In this document: positions 51,007 to 59,487 of the stretch, piece after piece
How positions within the stretch are numbered: position 1 is the first letter of the stretch
How the letters are laid out: the number at the start of each line of letters is the position of its first letter
Source: Streptomyces sp. AC512_CC834
GTDB lineage: Bacteria > Actinomycetota > Actinomycetes > Streptomycetales > Streptomycetaceae
NCBI RefSeq assembly: GCF_019049325.1
Contig: NZ_JAGMUO010000101.1
Coordinates: 63,403 to 127,402, forward strand
Length of the DNA: 64,000 bases
Direction: 5' to 3'
Position numbers and translations under genes: made by a program
Notes under the pieces: generated by a model
Database searches by the model: none
Seen by the model: the letters and a program-made list of their open reading frames with translations, nothing else
What the model was told of the DNA's origin: nothing

Positions 51007-51234
51007 CGGCATCCCTTGTAGGTGAGGGAACGTGGGGAACGACCAAGGCCGATCGGCCCTGGCCGACGCAGTCCGGAATCCGATCCCGGACGACCGCTCA
51101 GCTTTACTCAAGGGATCACTGTTTGGGGAGAGTTGTCCGGGACGGGATGGAGCCATGGCGTACTTCCGCCATACGCCATCGCGGACACAAGGGGCGGGCC
51201 GTGACAATCCCGGGCCATGACGATCCCGGGCCAT

Positions 51235-51275
51235 GAGGAGGGGCCGCCGGGTTTCGCACCCGGCGGCCCCTCCTC
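51235..51275 (-). terminator. very strong terminator hairpin
   Basis: A perfect 18-bp stem (51235-51252 with 51258-51275) around a five-base loop TTCGC, 30 bp after the stop of the AbiEi/Vsr-like gene. A direct repeat of GATCCCGGGCCATGA lies just beyond it (about 51203-51236). Bases 51007-51234 otherwise hold the protease promoter region. Confidence 0.85.
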
Positions 51276-51305
51276 TCCCCTCCTGGCGACCGCCCCGGTC
51301 CGTCA

Positions 51306-52379
51306 CTACCGGGGCAGCACCACGACGTACGCCGCGGGTTCCCGGTCCCCGGCCGCCATCAACGCCGTACGGACCACGGCAGCCTGGTGCTCGAGGGAGT
51401 CCCGCAGCCCCCGCGCGGTGAGGTGTACGACCGTGATGCCCAGGCGTTCCAGGTGCTCGCGCTTGCGGGCGTGTTCCGCACCGGCGGCGTCGTCCTCCTG
51501 CTGCCGGTGGGCCCGGGTGTCCAGCTCCAGCGCCACCGCCTGCTCGGGCCAGAAGGCGTCCACACCGCCCAGGTGGGGGCCGCCGGGCAGGCGCAGGTCG
51601 ACGTTCCAGACCGGCTCCGGCAGGGCGTGCTCGCGCACCATCCGGTACAGCCGCTGCTCGGCCAGCGCCCGCCCCTCGGCGACCAGCGAGTCCACGGCGT
51701 CCACCACGTGCGGGCGGCTGAGCAGCCGGGCCCGGTTCAGCTCCCGGACCACCGCGGCCGGCTCGCAGTGCCCGCCGCGCACCGCCTCCGTCAGCAGCCG
51801 GCGCACCGCTCCCGGGTCGGTCAGCTCGGCCACCGCGTCCGCCAGGGCCCGCGCCACCGGCGCCACCGGAACCCCGGTCAGCTCCACGGCCGTGGGCAGC
51901 GCGGTGGTGCGGACGATGCGCGCGCAGCCCGTCGTACGCAGCCGGCGCAGCCGCGGGACCAGGACGTCGATGAGGTCCAGGGACGGCAGCGGGGGAGCGG
52001 CGGAGAATCCGTGCAGCGTCAGCGCGGCCAGGCCCGTGATCATCGCCTCCGCGTAGGCGGGGACGGGCGGGTGCTCCGGCCCCGGCTGGACCGGCACGGA
52101 CGCGGCCGCGCCGGGGGCGGCCGCGCCGGGGGTGCGTTCCCGTGCCGCGTAGAGCAGCACCGCGTGCAGGCGCTCCTCGCTGGTCGGCGGTCCCGGGTGG
52201 AGCAGGACGACGTTCGGGAGGAGTTGCTGCCACGGCCCGCCGGGGCGGCACTGCTCGTTGGTCTCGGCGGCGGAGACACCGTGCGCCCGCAACTGGGCGG
52301 CCGTCAGCAGCCGGCGACGGCCGTCGGCCAGGTCGTGGAGCGGGCGGGGGCGGGGGGAGAGCGGGGTGTTGTGCGTCAT
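51306..52379 (-). CDS. AbiEi-like / Vsr-type endonuclease-fold protein
   Basis: A 357-residue soluble protein. The N-terminal part (about 18-60) resembles the AbiEi-type HTH (RRLLTAAQLRAHGVSAAETNEQC...WQQLLPNVVLLHPG), and the C-terminal 110 residues hold a Vsr/DUF559-like nuclease fold with LGGVDAFWPEQAVALELDTRAHR and HLERLGITVVHLTARGL. The D-x(n)-ExD arrangement of this fold is visible. Many copies occur in actinobacterial genomes without a known toxin partner; function is unknown. No partner gene is adjacent. Start is ATG 52379. The upstream 103 bp run into the terminator of the next gene. Confidence 0.72.
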   Translation of the reverse strand: MTHNTPLSPRPRPLHDLADGRRRLLTAAQLRAHGVSAAETNEQCRPGGPWQQLLPNVVLLHPGPPTSEERLHAVLLYAARERTPGAAAPGAAASVPVQPGPEHPPVPAYAEAMITGLAALTLHGFSAAPPLPSLDLIDVLVPRLRRLRTTGCARIVRTTALPTAVELTGVPVAPVARALADAVAELTDPGAVRRLLTEAVRGGHCEPAAVVRELNRARLLSRPHVVDAVDSLVAEGRALAEQRLYRMVREHALPEPVWNVDLRLPGGPHLGGVDAFWPEQAVALELDTRAHRQQEDDAAGAEHARKREHLERLGITVVHLTARGLRDSLEHQAAVVRTALMAAGDREPAAYVVVLPR

Positions 52380-52482
52380 GACCGGGGGCTTTCCCGCGCC
52401 CGATCCGTCCCTTAACCGCTGTTACACGCTCATCGCCAAACCGGGACAAGGCCGGACTAAAGGACGGGTGTTCGGATGCCGA

Positions 52483-52515
52483 AACCCCTGGTCCGAATGG
52501 GTGGGACCAGGGGTT
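52483..52515 (-). terminator. terminator hairpin of second aminopeptidase
   Basis: A perfect 12-bp stem AACCCCTGGTCC / GGACCAGGGGTT with a nine-base loop, about 100 bp after the aminopeptidase stop. The 239-bp gap 52380-52618 has no other feature except the promoter of the gene at 51306. Confidence 0.8.
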
Positions 52516-52618
52516 ACGGCCGCAGTGCACTCATCTTGTAACGATGACTGAGCGCCCAATCATTGGCCAGAGATCGGCCAGGCATCGGTGGTCGGAGATC
52601 GGATGGGCCTGCAAGGTG

Positions 52619-55201
52619 TCAGCGGCCTCCCGCCGTCGCGTCGCACGCCTGTGCCCGCAGTGCCCGCGCCAGGTCGTCCCGCGCCTCGAGGACCAGCCGG
52701 CGCAGCGCGGGCGCGGCGTCCTCGTGCGCGGACAGCCACGCGTCCGTCGCGTCCAGCGTGTCCCGGGAGTCCCGCAGCGACGGGAACAGGCCCCGGACCA
52801 CGTCCATCCCGATCTGGATGGACCGCTCGGCCCACACCCGCTCGATCGCCGCGAAGTACTTCTCGGTGTACGGCGCGAGCAGTTGCCGCTGCGAGGCCTG
52901 CGCGAAGCCCGCGATGGTCGCCTCCACCAGCGCGTTGGACAGCGCGTCGGACTCCACGACCTGCGCCCAGGCCTGCGCCTTCACCGCCGTCGAGGGACGG
53001 GCGGCCAGACAGCGCACCTGGTGCCGCTTGCCGGAGGCCGTGTCGTCGCGGGCCAGCTCGGCGGCCAGCACGCCCTCGTCGACGGCGCCGTGGGCCGCGA
53101 GCGGGGCCAGGAACGCCCAGCGCAGCTCCTGGTCCACGTCAAGCCCGTCGATCTTCTCGGTGCCCTCCAGCAGGCCCCGCAGCAGAGCCAGTTCCCCCTC
53201 GTCGGACGCCACCGACGCGAAGAACCGTGCCCACGCGAGCTGCTGCTCACCGCCCGGCGCCGCGTCCCGAAGCGCACGCAGCGCGCCCTCGCCGAGCAGC
53301 CGGCCGCCGGTCTCCCGCCAGTCGGGTGCCGCGTAGTGCGTCAGCGCCGAGTTCGTCCAGGCGTGCAGCATCTGCAGGACGCCGATGTCCGACTCGCGTC
53401 CCGCGAACCGCAGTACCAGCCCGGCGAAGTCCCGCGTCGGCAGCAGCGCGTCCCGCGTCATGTTCCACAGCGCCGACCAGCACAGCGCACGGGCCAGCGG
53501 GTCGGTCAGCGCGCCCAGGTGCTCGCGCAGCGTCGCCAGCGAGGTCTCGTCGAAGCGCGTCTTGCAGTACGTCAGGTCGTCGTCGTTGACCAGGACCAGC
53601 TCGGGCGCCTCGGCACCGGCCAGCTCCGTCACCACCGTGCGCGGCCCCTCGACGTCCACCTCGGCGCGCGCGTACCGCTCCAGCGCGCCCTCGGCCGTAC
53701 GCCGGTACAGACCCACCGCGACGCGGTGCGGGCGCAGTTCGGGGTGCGACTCGGTGGCCTCCTGCACGACCGCCAGCTCGTCGACCGTGCCCGCCGCGCT
53801 CAGCAGCACCTGCGGGGTCAGCGAGTTGACGCCCGCCGTCTGGAGCCAGGAGCGCGCCCAGGCCGCCATGTCCCGTCCGCTGGTCTCCTCAAGGACCGAC
53901 AGCAGATCACCCAGCCGGGTGTTGCCGTACGCGTGCCGCTTGAAGTAGCGCCGGGCGCCCTCCAGGAACGCGTCCTGCCCGGCGTACGCCACCAGTTGCT
54001 TCAGCACCGAGGCACCCTTGGCGTAGGTGATGCCGTCGAAGTTGAGCTTGGCGTCCTCCAGGTCACGGATGTCGGCCGTGATCGGGTGGGTGGAGGGGAG
54101 CTGGTCGGCGCGGTAGGCCCAGGCCTTGCGGCGGTTGGCGAAGGTGATCCAGGCGTCCTTGAAGCGGGTCGCGCCGACGTTCGCGAACGCGCCCATGAAG
54201 TCGGCGAAGGACTCCTTCAGCCACAGGTCGTCCCACCACTCCATGGTGACCAGGTCGCCGAACCACATGTGCGCCATCTCGTGCAGGATCGTGTTGGCAC
54301 GGCCCTCGTACGACGCCCGCGTCACCTTCCCGCGGAAGATGTACTCCTCCCGGAAGGTCACCATCCCCGGGTTCTCCATCGCGCCGAGGTTGTACTCCGG
54401 CACGAACGCCTGGTCGTACTTCCCGAAGGGGTACGGGTAGTCGAAGCGGTCGTGGAAGAAGTCCAGGCCCTGCTTGGTGATCAGGAAGACGTCGTCGGCG
54501 TCGAAGTGCGGCGCCAGACCCTTCCGGCACAGCGCGCCCAGCGGGATCTCCAGCCGCGTGCCGTCCTCCAGTACACGCTCGTAGGAGTCCGTGACGTAGT
54601 GGTAGGGACCGGCGACGACACACGTGATGTACGTCGAGATCGGCTTCGTCTCCGCGAACCGCCACACCCCGTCGACGCGCTCACCGGCGCCGTTGCTCCA
54701 CACCGTCCACTCCTCCGGCGCCCGCACCTCGAAACGGAAGGGCGCCTTGAGGTCCGGCTGCTCGAAGTTGGCGAAGACCCGGCGCGAGTCGGCCGGCTCG
54801 TACTGGGTGTACAGGTACACCTCGCCGTCCTCGGGGTCGACGAAGCGGTGCAGGCCCTCGCCGGTGCGGGAGTAGGCGCACTGGGCGTCGACCACCAGCT
54901 CGTTGTCGGCGGCCAGGTCCTCCAGGACGATCCGGGAGCCGTCGAAGACCTCGCTCGGGTCGAGATCGCGGCCGTTGAGACAGACGGCGGTGACACTCGG
55001 CGCGATCAGGTCGGCGAAGCTGCTCGCGCCCGGCTCGTTGCAGCGGAAACGGAGCGTGGTGACGGAGCGGAAGGTGCGGGGACCCTCGCCCCGCACGTCA
55101 CCGGTGGCCGAGCGCACGTCGAGGGACACCTCGTACCCGTCGACGGACAGCAGGGCGGCCCGCTCCCGGGCCTCGTCGCGGGACAGATTCTCACCGGGCA
55201 C
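52619..55201 (-). CDS. pepN: aminopeptidase N (M1 family), second copy
   Basis: An 860-residue zinc aminopeptidase. GAMEN in NLGAMENPGMV (about 270) and HEMAH...E (ILHEMAHMWFGDLVTMEWW, about 305-323, second zinc-binding Glu in KESFADF) are intact, and the helical C-terminal domain is complete. Start is GTG 55201, giving MPGENLSRDEARERAALLSVDGYEV, parallel to the first copy; GAGGGAG lies eight bases upstream. The frame is open to 55606 but without a site. It is divergent from the Rv2466c-type gene, as M. tuberculosis pepN (Rv2467) is from Rv2466c. This is therefore probably the ancestral-position copy. Confidence 0.93.
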   Translation of the reverse strand: MPGENLSRDEARERAALLSVDGYEVSLDVRSATGDVRGEGPRTFRSVTTLRFRCNEPGASSFADLIAPSVTAVCLNGRDLDPSEVFDGSRIVLEDLAADNELVVDAQCAYSRTGEGLHRFVDPEDGEVYLYTQYEPADSRRVFANFEQPDLKAPFRFEVRAPEEWTVWSNGAGERVDGVWRFAETKPISTYITCVVAGPYHYVTDSYERVLEDGTRLEIPLGALCRKGLAPHFDADDVFLITKQGLDFFHDRFDYPYPFGKYDQAFVPEYNLGAMENPGMVTFREEYIFRGKVTRASYEGRANTILHEMAHMWFGDLVTMEWWDDLWLKESFADFMGAFANVGATRFKDAWITFANRRKAWAYRADQLPSTHPITADIRDLEDAKLNFDGITYAKGASVLKQLVAYAGQDAFLEGARRYFKRHAYGNTRLGDLLSVLEETSGRDMAAWARSWLQTAGVNSLTPQVLLSAAGTVDELAVVQEATESHPELRPHRVAVGLYRRTAEGALERYARAEVDVEGPRTVVTELAGAEAPELVLVNDDDLTYCKTRFDETSLATLREHLGALTDPLARALCWSALWNMTRDALLPTRDFAGLVLRFAGRESDIGVLQMLHAWTNSALTHYAAPDWRETGGRLLGEGALRALRDAAPGGEQQLAWARFFASVASDEGELALLRGLLEGTEKIDGLDVDQELRWAFLAPLAAHGAVDEGVLAAELARDDTASGKRHQVRCLAARPSTAVKAQAWAQVVESDALSNALVEATIAGFAQASQRQLLAPYTEKYFAAIERVWAERSIQIGMDVVRGLFPSLRDSRDTLDATDAWLSAHEDAAPALRRLVLEARDDLARALRAQACDATAGGR

Positions 55202-55307
55202 GGGCGGCACTCCCTCGGGTGTGTTCAGTATGCGGACAGCTCCGATCCTGCCATGCGGTCCTGACACGCGGCAGCCGGGAACGGGGACGGGAACGGGTGG
55301 GACGACC

Positions 55308-55334
55308 GGGAATGGGCGGGGCGACCGCTCGGTT
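55308..55334 (+). promoter_or_regulatory. SigR promoter match
   Basis: GGGAAT (55308-55313), exactly 18 bases, then GTT (55332-55334): the consensus of the thiol-stress sigma factor SigR. The start codon is 43 bp downstream of GTT, and a ribosome site lies between. Confidence 0.82.
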
Positions 55335-55376
55335 GGCCCGAGAAAGACTTGCCTGCGCCGCCTCTTGAGGAGAGAC

Positions 55377-56024
55377 ATGTCGGAGATGTCGGAGAAGACC
55401 CCCGTCGACTTCTGGTTCGACCCGCTGTGCCCCTGGGCCTGGATGACCTCCCGCTGGGTCCTGGAGGTGGAGAAGGTCCGGGACATCGAGGTTCGCTGGC
55501 ATGTGATGAGCCTCGCGGTCCTCAACGAGGACAAGCTCGACGACCTGCCCGCCGAGTACCGCGAGATGCTCGAGGTCAAGGCGTGGGGCCCGGTCCGTGT
55601 CGTCATCGCGGCCCAGGAGGAGCACGGCCAGGAGGTGCTCGGCGACCTCTACACGGCGCTCGGCACCCGCATCCACAACCAGGAGGAGGGCCCGGGCAGG
55701 GACACGGTCGCCGCCGCTCTGAAGGACGCCGGCCTGCCCGAATCCCTCATGGACCACTGGGACACCACCCCGTACGAGCCGCAACTGCGCGCCTCCCACA
55801 AGGAGGGCATCGACAAGGTCGGCCAGGAGGTCGGCACCCCGGTCATCGCCGTGCCCGGCGCCGACGGCGGCCAGCTCGCCTTCTTCGGCCCGGTCGTCAC
55901 CCCCGCCCCCAAGGGCGAGGACGCGGCCAGGCTCTGGGACGGCACCCTCGCGGTGGCCTCCGTGCCGGGCTTCTACGAGATCAAGCGCACCCGCACCAAG
56001 GGCCCGGACTTCAGCAACCTGTAG
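55377..56024 (+). CDS. DsbA-fold protein, mycothiol-dependent nitroreductase (Rv2466c) family
   Basis: A 215-residue cytoplasmic thioredoxin-fold protein of the FrnE/DsbA type. The active-site helix begins PLCPWAWMTSRW (about 17-28): the first cysteine is kept, but the second position of CxxC is Ala, whereas Rv2466c has CPWC (from memory). The rest follows the family: WHVMSLAVLNEDK (about 41-53), VGTPVIAV cis-proline loop (about 157-164). A mono-thiol enzyme using mycothiol is likely. Start is ATG 55377 with TTGAGGAG; ATG 55386 is a repeat of MSE. The SigR-type promoter upstream fits oxidative thiol-stress control, as the mycobacterial gene is under SigH. Confidence 0.9.
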   Translation: MSEMSEKTPVDFWFDPLCPWAWMTSRWVLEVEKVRDIEVRWHVMSLAVLNEDKLDDLPAEYREMLEVKAWGPVRVVIAAQEEHGQEVLGDLYTALGTRIHNQEEGPGRDTVAAALKDAGLPESLMDHWDTTPYEPQLRASHKEGIDKVGQEVGTPVIAVPGADGGQLAFFGPVVTPAPKGEDAARLWDGTLAVASVPGFYEIKRTRTKGPDFSNL

Positions 56025-56066
56025 ACAGCCCGTTCAAGGCAGGCCGTTGGACAGCCCGCACGCACA

Positions 56067-56103
56067 GGAAGCCCCCGCGAGTCACGTCCTCACGGGGGCT
56101 TCC
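56067..56103 (+). terminator. terminator hairpin after Rv2466c-type gene
   Basis: GGAAGCCCCCG (56067-56077) pairs with CGGGGGCTTCC (56093-56103); a 15-base loop. It lies 43 bp after the stop and may serve both strands, as sodF ends convergently at 56185. Confidence 0.8.
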
Positions 56104-56184
56104 CTCATTCCGCCTGCCGGTGAAGGTTGAGAAGACGATCACGAGGCAGGACGATCACGAGGCAGAACGATCAGGGGCGGGCTC

Positions 56185-56826
56185 TCACGGAGCCAGCAGC
56201 AGCGTGTTCGTGCGGGACTTGGCCGCCTCGTAGCGCTTCGCCACGTCCTGCCAGTTGACGACCGCCCACATGGCGTCGATGAAGTCGACCTTCTGGTTCC
56301 TGTACTGCAGGTAGAAGGCGTGCTCCCAGGCGTCGAAGACCAGGATCGGGGTGGCGCCCTGGCCGACGTTGCCCTGGTGGTCGTAGACCTGCTCGACGAT
56401 CAGCCGGCCGCTCAGCGGTTCGTACGCCAGCACCCCCCAGCCCGAGCCCTGGGTGGTCGCGGCGGCCTTGGTGAGCTGCGCCTTGAAGCCGGCGTAGGAG
56501 CCGAAGGACTCGGCGATCGCGTCGGCGAGGTCACCGACGCCGTCGGCGGCCAGGGGCTCGCCGCCACCGTCGCCGGTCATGTTGTGCCAGTAGATCGAGT
56601 GCAGGATGTGGCCGGAGAGATGGAAGGCCAGATTCTTCTCCAGGCCGTTGATCGAGCCCCACGTCTCCTTGTCCCGCGCCTCGGCGAGCTGCTCCAGCGT
56701 GTCGTTGGCGCCCTTGACGTACGCGGCGTGGTGCTTGTCGTGGTGCAGCTCGATGATCTCGGGGCTGATCACGGGGGCCAGCGCGGAGTAGTCGTACGGC
56801 AGTTCAGGAAGCGTGTAGACGGACAT
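56185..56826 (-). CDS. sodF: iron superoxide dismutase
   Basis: A 213-residue cytoplasmic Fe/Mn-family superoxide dismutase. Metal ligands are visible: His in LHHDKHHAAYV (about 28), His in LSGHILHSIYW (about 76), Asp and His in VFDAWEHAFYLQY (about 161 and 165). Streptomyces carry this FeSOD as the alternative to the nickel enzyme SodN: nickel-loaded Nur represses sodF, so it is made when nickel is scarce. An exact Nur box is in the promoter. Start is ATG 56826 (MSVYTLPELPYDY), with GGAGGGG upstream. It ends convergently with the Rv2466c-type gene. Confidence 0.96.
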   Translation of the reverse strand: MSVYTLPELPYDYSALAPVISPEIIELHHDKHHAAYVKGANDTLEQLAEARDKETWGSINGLEKNLAFHLSGHILHSIYWHNMTGDGGGEPLAADGVGDLADAIAESFGSYAGFKAQLTKAAATTQGSGWGVLAYEPLSGRLIVEQVYDHQGNVGQGATPILVFDAWEHAFYLQYRNQKVDFIDAMWAVVNWQDVAKRYEAAKSRTNTLLLAP

Positions 56827-56849
56827 GGCGGATCCCCTCCGACCTCTTA

Positions 56850-56866
56850 TTGCAAAAGGCTTGCAA
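56850..56866. promoter_or_regulatory. Nur operator of sodF
   Basis: TTGCAA-AAGGC-TTGCAA: two exact half-sites with five bases between, matching the Nur consensus TTGCAA-N5-TTGCAA. It lies 24-40 bp upstream of the sodF ATG, over the expected promoter. Confidence 0.9.
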
Positions 56867-56940
56867 GTGCACGCTAGCAGCAAGAGGTCCCGAAGGCGCG
56901 GAGGGGCGTGCCGACGCACCCGAAAGGCCCTGCACCAGAA

Positions 56941-56972
56941 AGGCCCCCGCACGCGGACGCGTGCGGGGGCCT
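56941..56972 (-). terminator. terminator hairpin of the permease gene
   Basis: A perfect 14-bp stem, AGGCCCCCGCACGC / GCGTGCGGGGGCCT, with a GGAC loop, 32 bp after the permease stop and 75 bp upstream of the Nur box. Confidence 0.88.
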
Positions 56973-57003
56973 GGAAGGGAAGAAGAGGTACCGGGGGTGC
57001 CGG

Positions 57004-58392
57004 CTAACCGCGCCGCCGCTGCCGGGCGTAGCCGACGGCCGCCAGGACCAGCGTCATGCCGCCCGTCGAGTAGAGCTGCACCCGCGTGTCCGGCTCGCGG
57101 GCCATCAGCACGAACACCGCGGCCATGCCCGCCAGTGCCACCCAGGTCAGCCACGGGAAGCCCCACATGCGCACGGCCAGTTTTCCGGGCGCCTCCCGCT
57201 CCAGGCGGCGGCGCAGCCGGAGCTGGGCGACGGCGATGAAGATCCAGACGATCAGGATGACCGCGCCGATCATGTTCAGCAGCCAGGAGAAGACGTCGTC
57301 CGGCCGCCAGTAGCTGAGCAGCACGCAGCCGAAGCCGAAGAGGGAGGAGACCAGCACCGCGATCCGCGGCACCCCGCCCGACACCCGGCCCAGCGTCCTC
57401 GGGCCCTGGCCGCGCTCGACCAGCGAGTAGCCGATGCGCGAGGCGCCGTAGATGTTGGCGTTCATCGCACTGAGCAGCGCGACCAGCACCACGATGTTCA
57501 TGAGCTGACCGGCGCCCGGGATGCCCAGCTCGTCGAGGGCGGCGACGTACGGGCCCTTCTCGACGACCTCCGGGGAGTCCCAGGGGACCAGGGTCACGAT
57601 GACCGCCATCGAGCCGATGTAGAACAGCGCGATGCGCCACATCGCCGTGCGCACGGCGCTCGCCACGCCCTTGACCGGGTTCTCCGACTCGGCCGCCGCG
57701 ATGGTCACCGTCTCCAGGCCGCCGTAGGCGAACACCGAGGCGAGCAGGCCGATGATCAGGCCGTCGCCGCCGTTCGGCAGGAAGTCGCTCAGGTGGGAGG
57801 TGCCGGGGGCGTCGGTGCCCGGCAGGACCCCGGCGATCGCCAGCACGCCAAGGACCAGGAACAGCGAGATCGCGCCGACCTTGAGGGCGGCGAACCAGAA
57901 CTCGAACTCGCCGAAGTTCTTCACGGCCGCCAGGTTCGTCCCGCAGAACACCACCATGAACAGCGCCACCCACGCCCACTCGGGCGTGCCCGGCAGCCAG
58001 CCGTGCACGATCTGCGCGGCGCCGATGCCCTCCAGGCCGACGGCCGTGCACAGCAGCACCCAGAACGCCCAGCCCGCGGTGAAACCGGCCCAGGGGCCGA
58101 TCGCCCGCTCGGCGTGCGCGGAGAAGGAGCCCGAGGAGGGATACGCGGCGGACATCTCGCCCAGCATCCGCATCACCAGCATCACGAGGAGACCGGAGAG
58201 GGTGTAGGCGACGACGATCGAGGGCCCTGCGGCGGCGATGCCGGCCCCGGAGCCGACGAACAGTCCGGCGCCGATCACCCCGCCGAGGGCGATCATCGAC
58301 AGGTGGCGCTGCTTGAGGCCGTGGGAGAGGGCGGCGTCCGCCGGCTGCTGCGGAGCCTTGCCGGTGGTGCTGTTGGTGGTGCTGTTGGACAT
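57004..58392 (-). CDS. amino-acid permease (APC superfamily, GabP/AnsP type)
   Basis: A 462-residue inner-membrane transporter with about 12 helices. The family signature is near the N-terminus: LKQRHLSMIALGGVIGAGLFVGSG (about 26-49); an EMSAAYPSSGSFSAHAERAIGPW segment follows TM3 (about 78-100) and FAYGGLETVTIAAAESENP (about 216-234) marks the TM6 region. It imports amino acids, possibly GABA, by proton symport; specificity is not readable. Start is ATG 58392 after a weak site; the N-terminus is Ser/Thr/Asn-rich. It has its own terminator, so it is monocistronic. Confidence 0.9.
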   Translation of the reverse strand: MSNSTTNSTTGKAPQQPADAALSHGLKQRHLSMIALGGVIGAGLFVGSGAGIAAAGPSIVVAYTLSGLLVMLVMRMLGEMSAAYPSSGSFSAHAERAIGPWAGFTAGWAFWVLLCTAVGLEGIGAAQIVHGWLPGTPEWAWVALFMVVFCGTNLAAVKNFGEFEFWFAALKVGAISLFLVLGVLAIAGVLPGTDAPGTSHLSDFLPNGGDGLIIGLLASVFAYGGLETVTIAAAESENPVKGVASAVRTAMWRIALFYIGSMAVIVTLVPWDSPEVVEKGPYVAALDELGIPGAGQLMNIVVLVALLSAMNANIYGASRIGYSLVERGQGPRTLGRVSGGVPRIAVLVSSLFGFGCVLLSYWRPDDVFSWLLNMIGAVILIVWIFIAVAQLRLRRRLEREAPGKLAVRMWGFPWLTWVALAGMAAVFVLMAREPDTRVQLYSTGGMTLVLAAVGYARQRRRG

Positions 58393-58743
58393 GGAGCGGC
58401 TCGTCCGATGTGTGTGGGGGGATCTGGGCGGGCTGGGCGGGCTGGGCGGAGCAAAAACGCCCACAGTCTCCGGGGTCGCGCCGGTCGGTGACAGCGACTG
58501 CCCACGATGCGGACGTCACGAATCCGGAACGTGATCGTCCGAATACGTCATTCGCTTGCATCGTGACGCCCGCCTCACCACCCCGGTGACCGGTGTCACG
58601 CGCGATCACGTGTATTCCGTGCCCTTTGTCGGGAGCCCACCAAGCTTGCGAGCGGCCCTTTGTCGAGCGCTGCTGGTGATCGGGCCCGGCCGCTGGGATA
58701 GCGTCGCGGTGTCCCGACATGTCCACACCACCGCGGAGTCCCC
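58393..58743. other. permease / bioY divergent region
   Basis: A 351-bp spacer. TCACG...CGTGA inverted half-sites (58516-58534) and further TCACG/CGTGA copies lie near the permease. Nearer bioY, the 11-mer GCCCTTTGTCG occurs at 58621-58631 and 58655-58665, 34 bp apart. I see no ORF with a ribosome site. Confidence 0.6.
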
Positions 58744-59328
58744 ATGAGCACCGCTGCCGTTTCCGCCCGCCGCTCCGGGCAGGTCCTCGCCGACCTCATC
58801 CCCTCCTCCCGAGTCCGGGACGTCGCGCTGGTGGCCGGCGGTGCCGTGCTCACCGGCGTCGCGGCCCAGATCGCGGTGCCCGTGCCCGGCTCCCCGGTGC
58901 CGGTGACCGGCCAGACCTTCGCCGCGCTGCTCGTCGGCACCTCGCTCGGCGCCCGCCGCGGCCTCCTCTCGCTCGCCCTCTACGCCATGGTCGGCATGGC
59001 CGGCGTGCCCTGGTTCGCGGAGGGCGGCTCCGGCACCGCCGCCCCGTCCCTCGGCTACGTCTTCGGCATGCTGCTCGCCGCCACGGCGGTGGGCGCCCTG
59101 GCCCGCCGCGGCGCCGACCGCTCGATGCTGCGCATGGCCGGCGCGATGCTGCTGGGCGAGGCGATCATCTACGCCGTCGGCGTGCCGTACCTGGCGCTCG
59201 CCGCCGACATGTCCCTCACCGCCGCGATCGCGGCCGGCCTCACCCCGTTCCTGATCGGCGACGCGCTGAAGGCCGCGCTGGCGATGGGCGTGCTGCCCAC
59301 GGCGTGGAAGCTGGTCGACAAGCGGTAG
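58744..59328 (+). CDS. bioY: biotin transporter BioY
   Basis: A 194-residue membrane S-component of the ECF biotin transporter with six helices. Family hallmarks: VPGSPVPVTGQTFAALLVGTSLG (about 46-68), LYAMVGMAGVPWFAEGGSG, and GYLIGD-like segment SLGYVFGMLLAA (about 101-112). BioY can import biotin alone or with a BioMN/shared energising module; none is encoded here. The N-terminus is longer by about 25 residues than in Firmicutes. Start is ATG 58744 with GCGGAGTCCCC. It has a clear terminator. Confidence 0.93.
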   Translation: MSTAAVSARRSGQVLADLIPSSRVRDVALVAGGAVLTGVAAQIAVPVPGSPVPVTGQTFAALLVGTSLGARRGLLSLALYAMVGMAGVPWFAEGGSGTAAPSLGYVFGMLLAATAVGALARRGADRSMLRMAGAMLLGEAIIYAVGVPYLALAADMSLTAAIAAGLTPFLIGDALKAALAMGVLPTAWKLVDKR

Positions 59329-59352
59329 CACGCGCCGCCGCAGGCCCACGAC

Positions 59353-59394
59353 AAGAGGCTCGCCGGATCGCAGCAGCGACCCGGCGAGCCTCTT
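59353..59394 (+). terminator. terminator hairpin of bioY
   Basis: AAGAGGCTCGCCGG (59353-59366) pairs perfectly with CCGGCGAGCCTCTT (59381-59394), 14-base loop, 24 bp after the stop. Confidence 0.88.
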
Positions 59395-59487
59395 GCACGT
59401 GCACCCGCCGGACGCGACCACGAGGACGAGTCTCGAGCGCCGCCACCCGGCGCTGCCGCGCCCCGGTCCCCGTGTCACACTCGACCC

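Noticed and set aside
47758..51021. 1087-codon ORF opposite the subtilase
   Set aside because: Typical antisense open frame in high-GC DNA. The subtilase has signal peptide and full catalytic triad; the antisense product has neither domain nor ribosome site.
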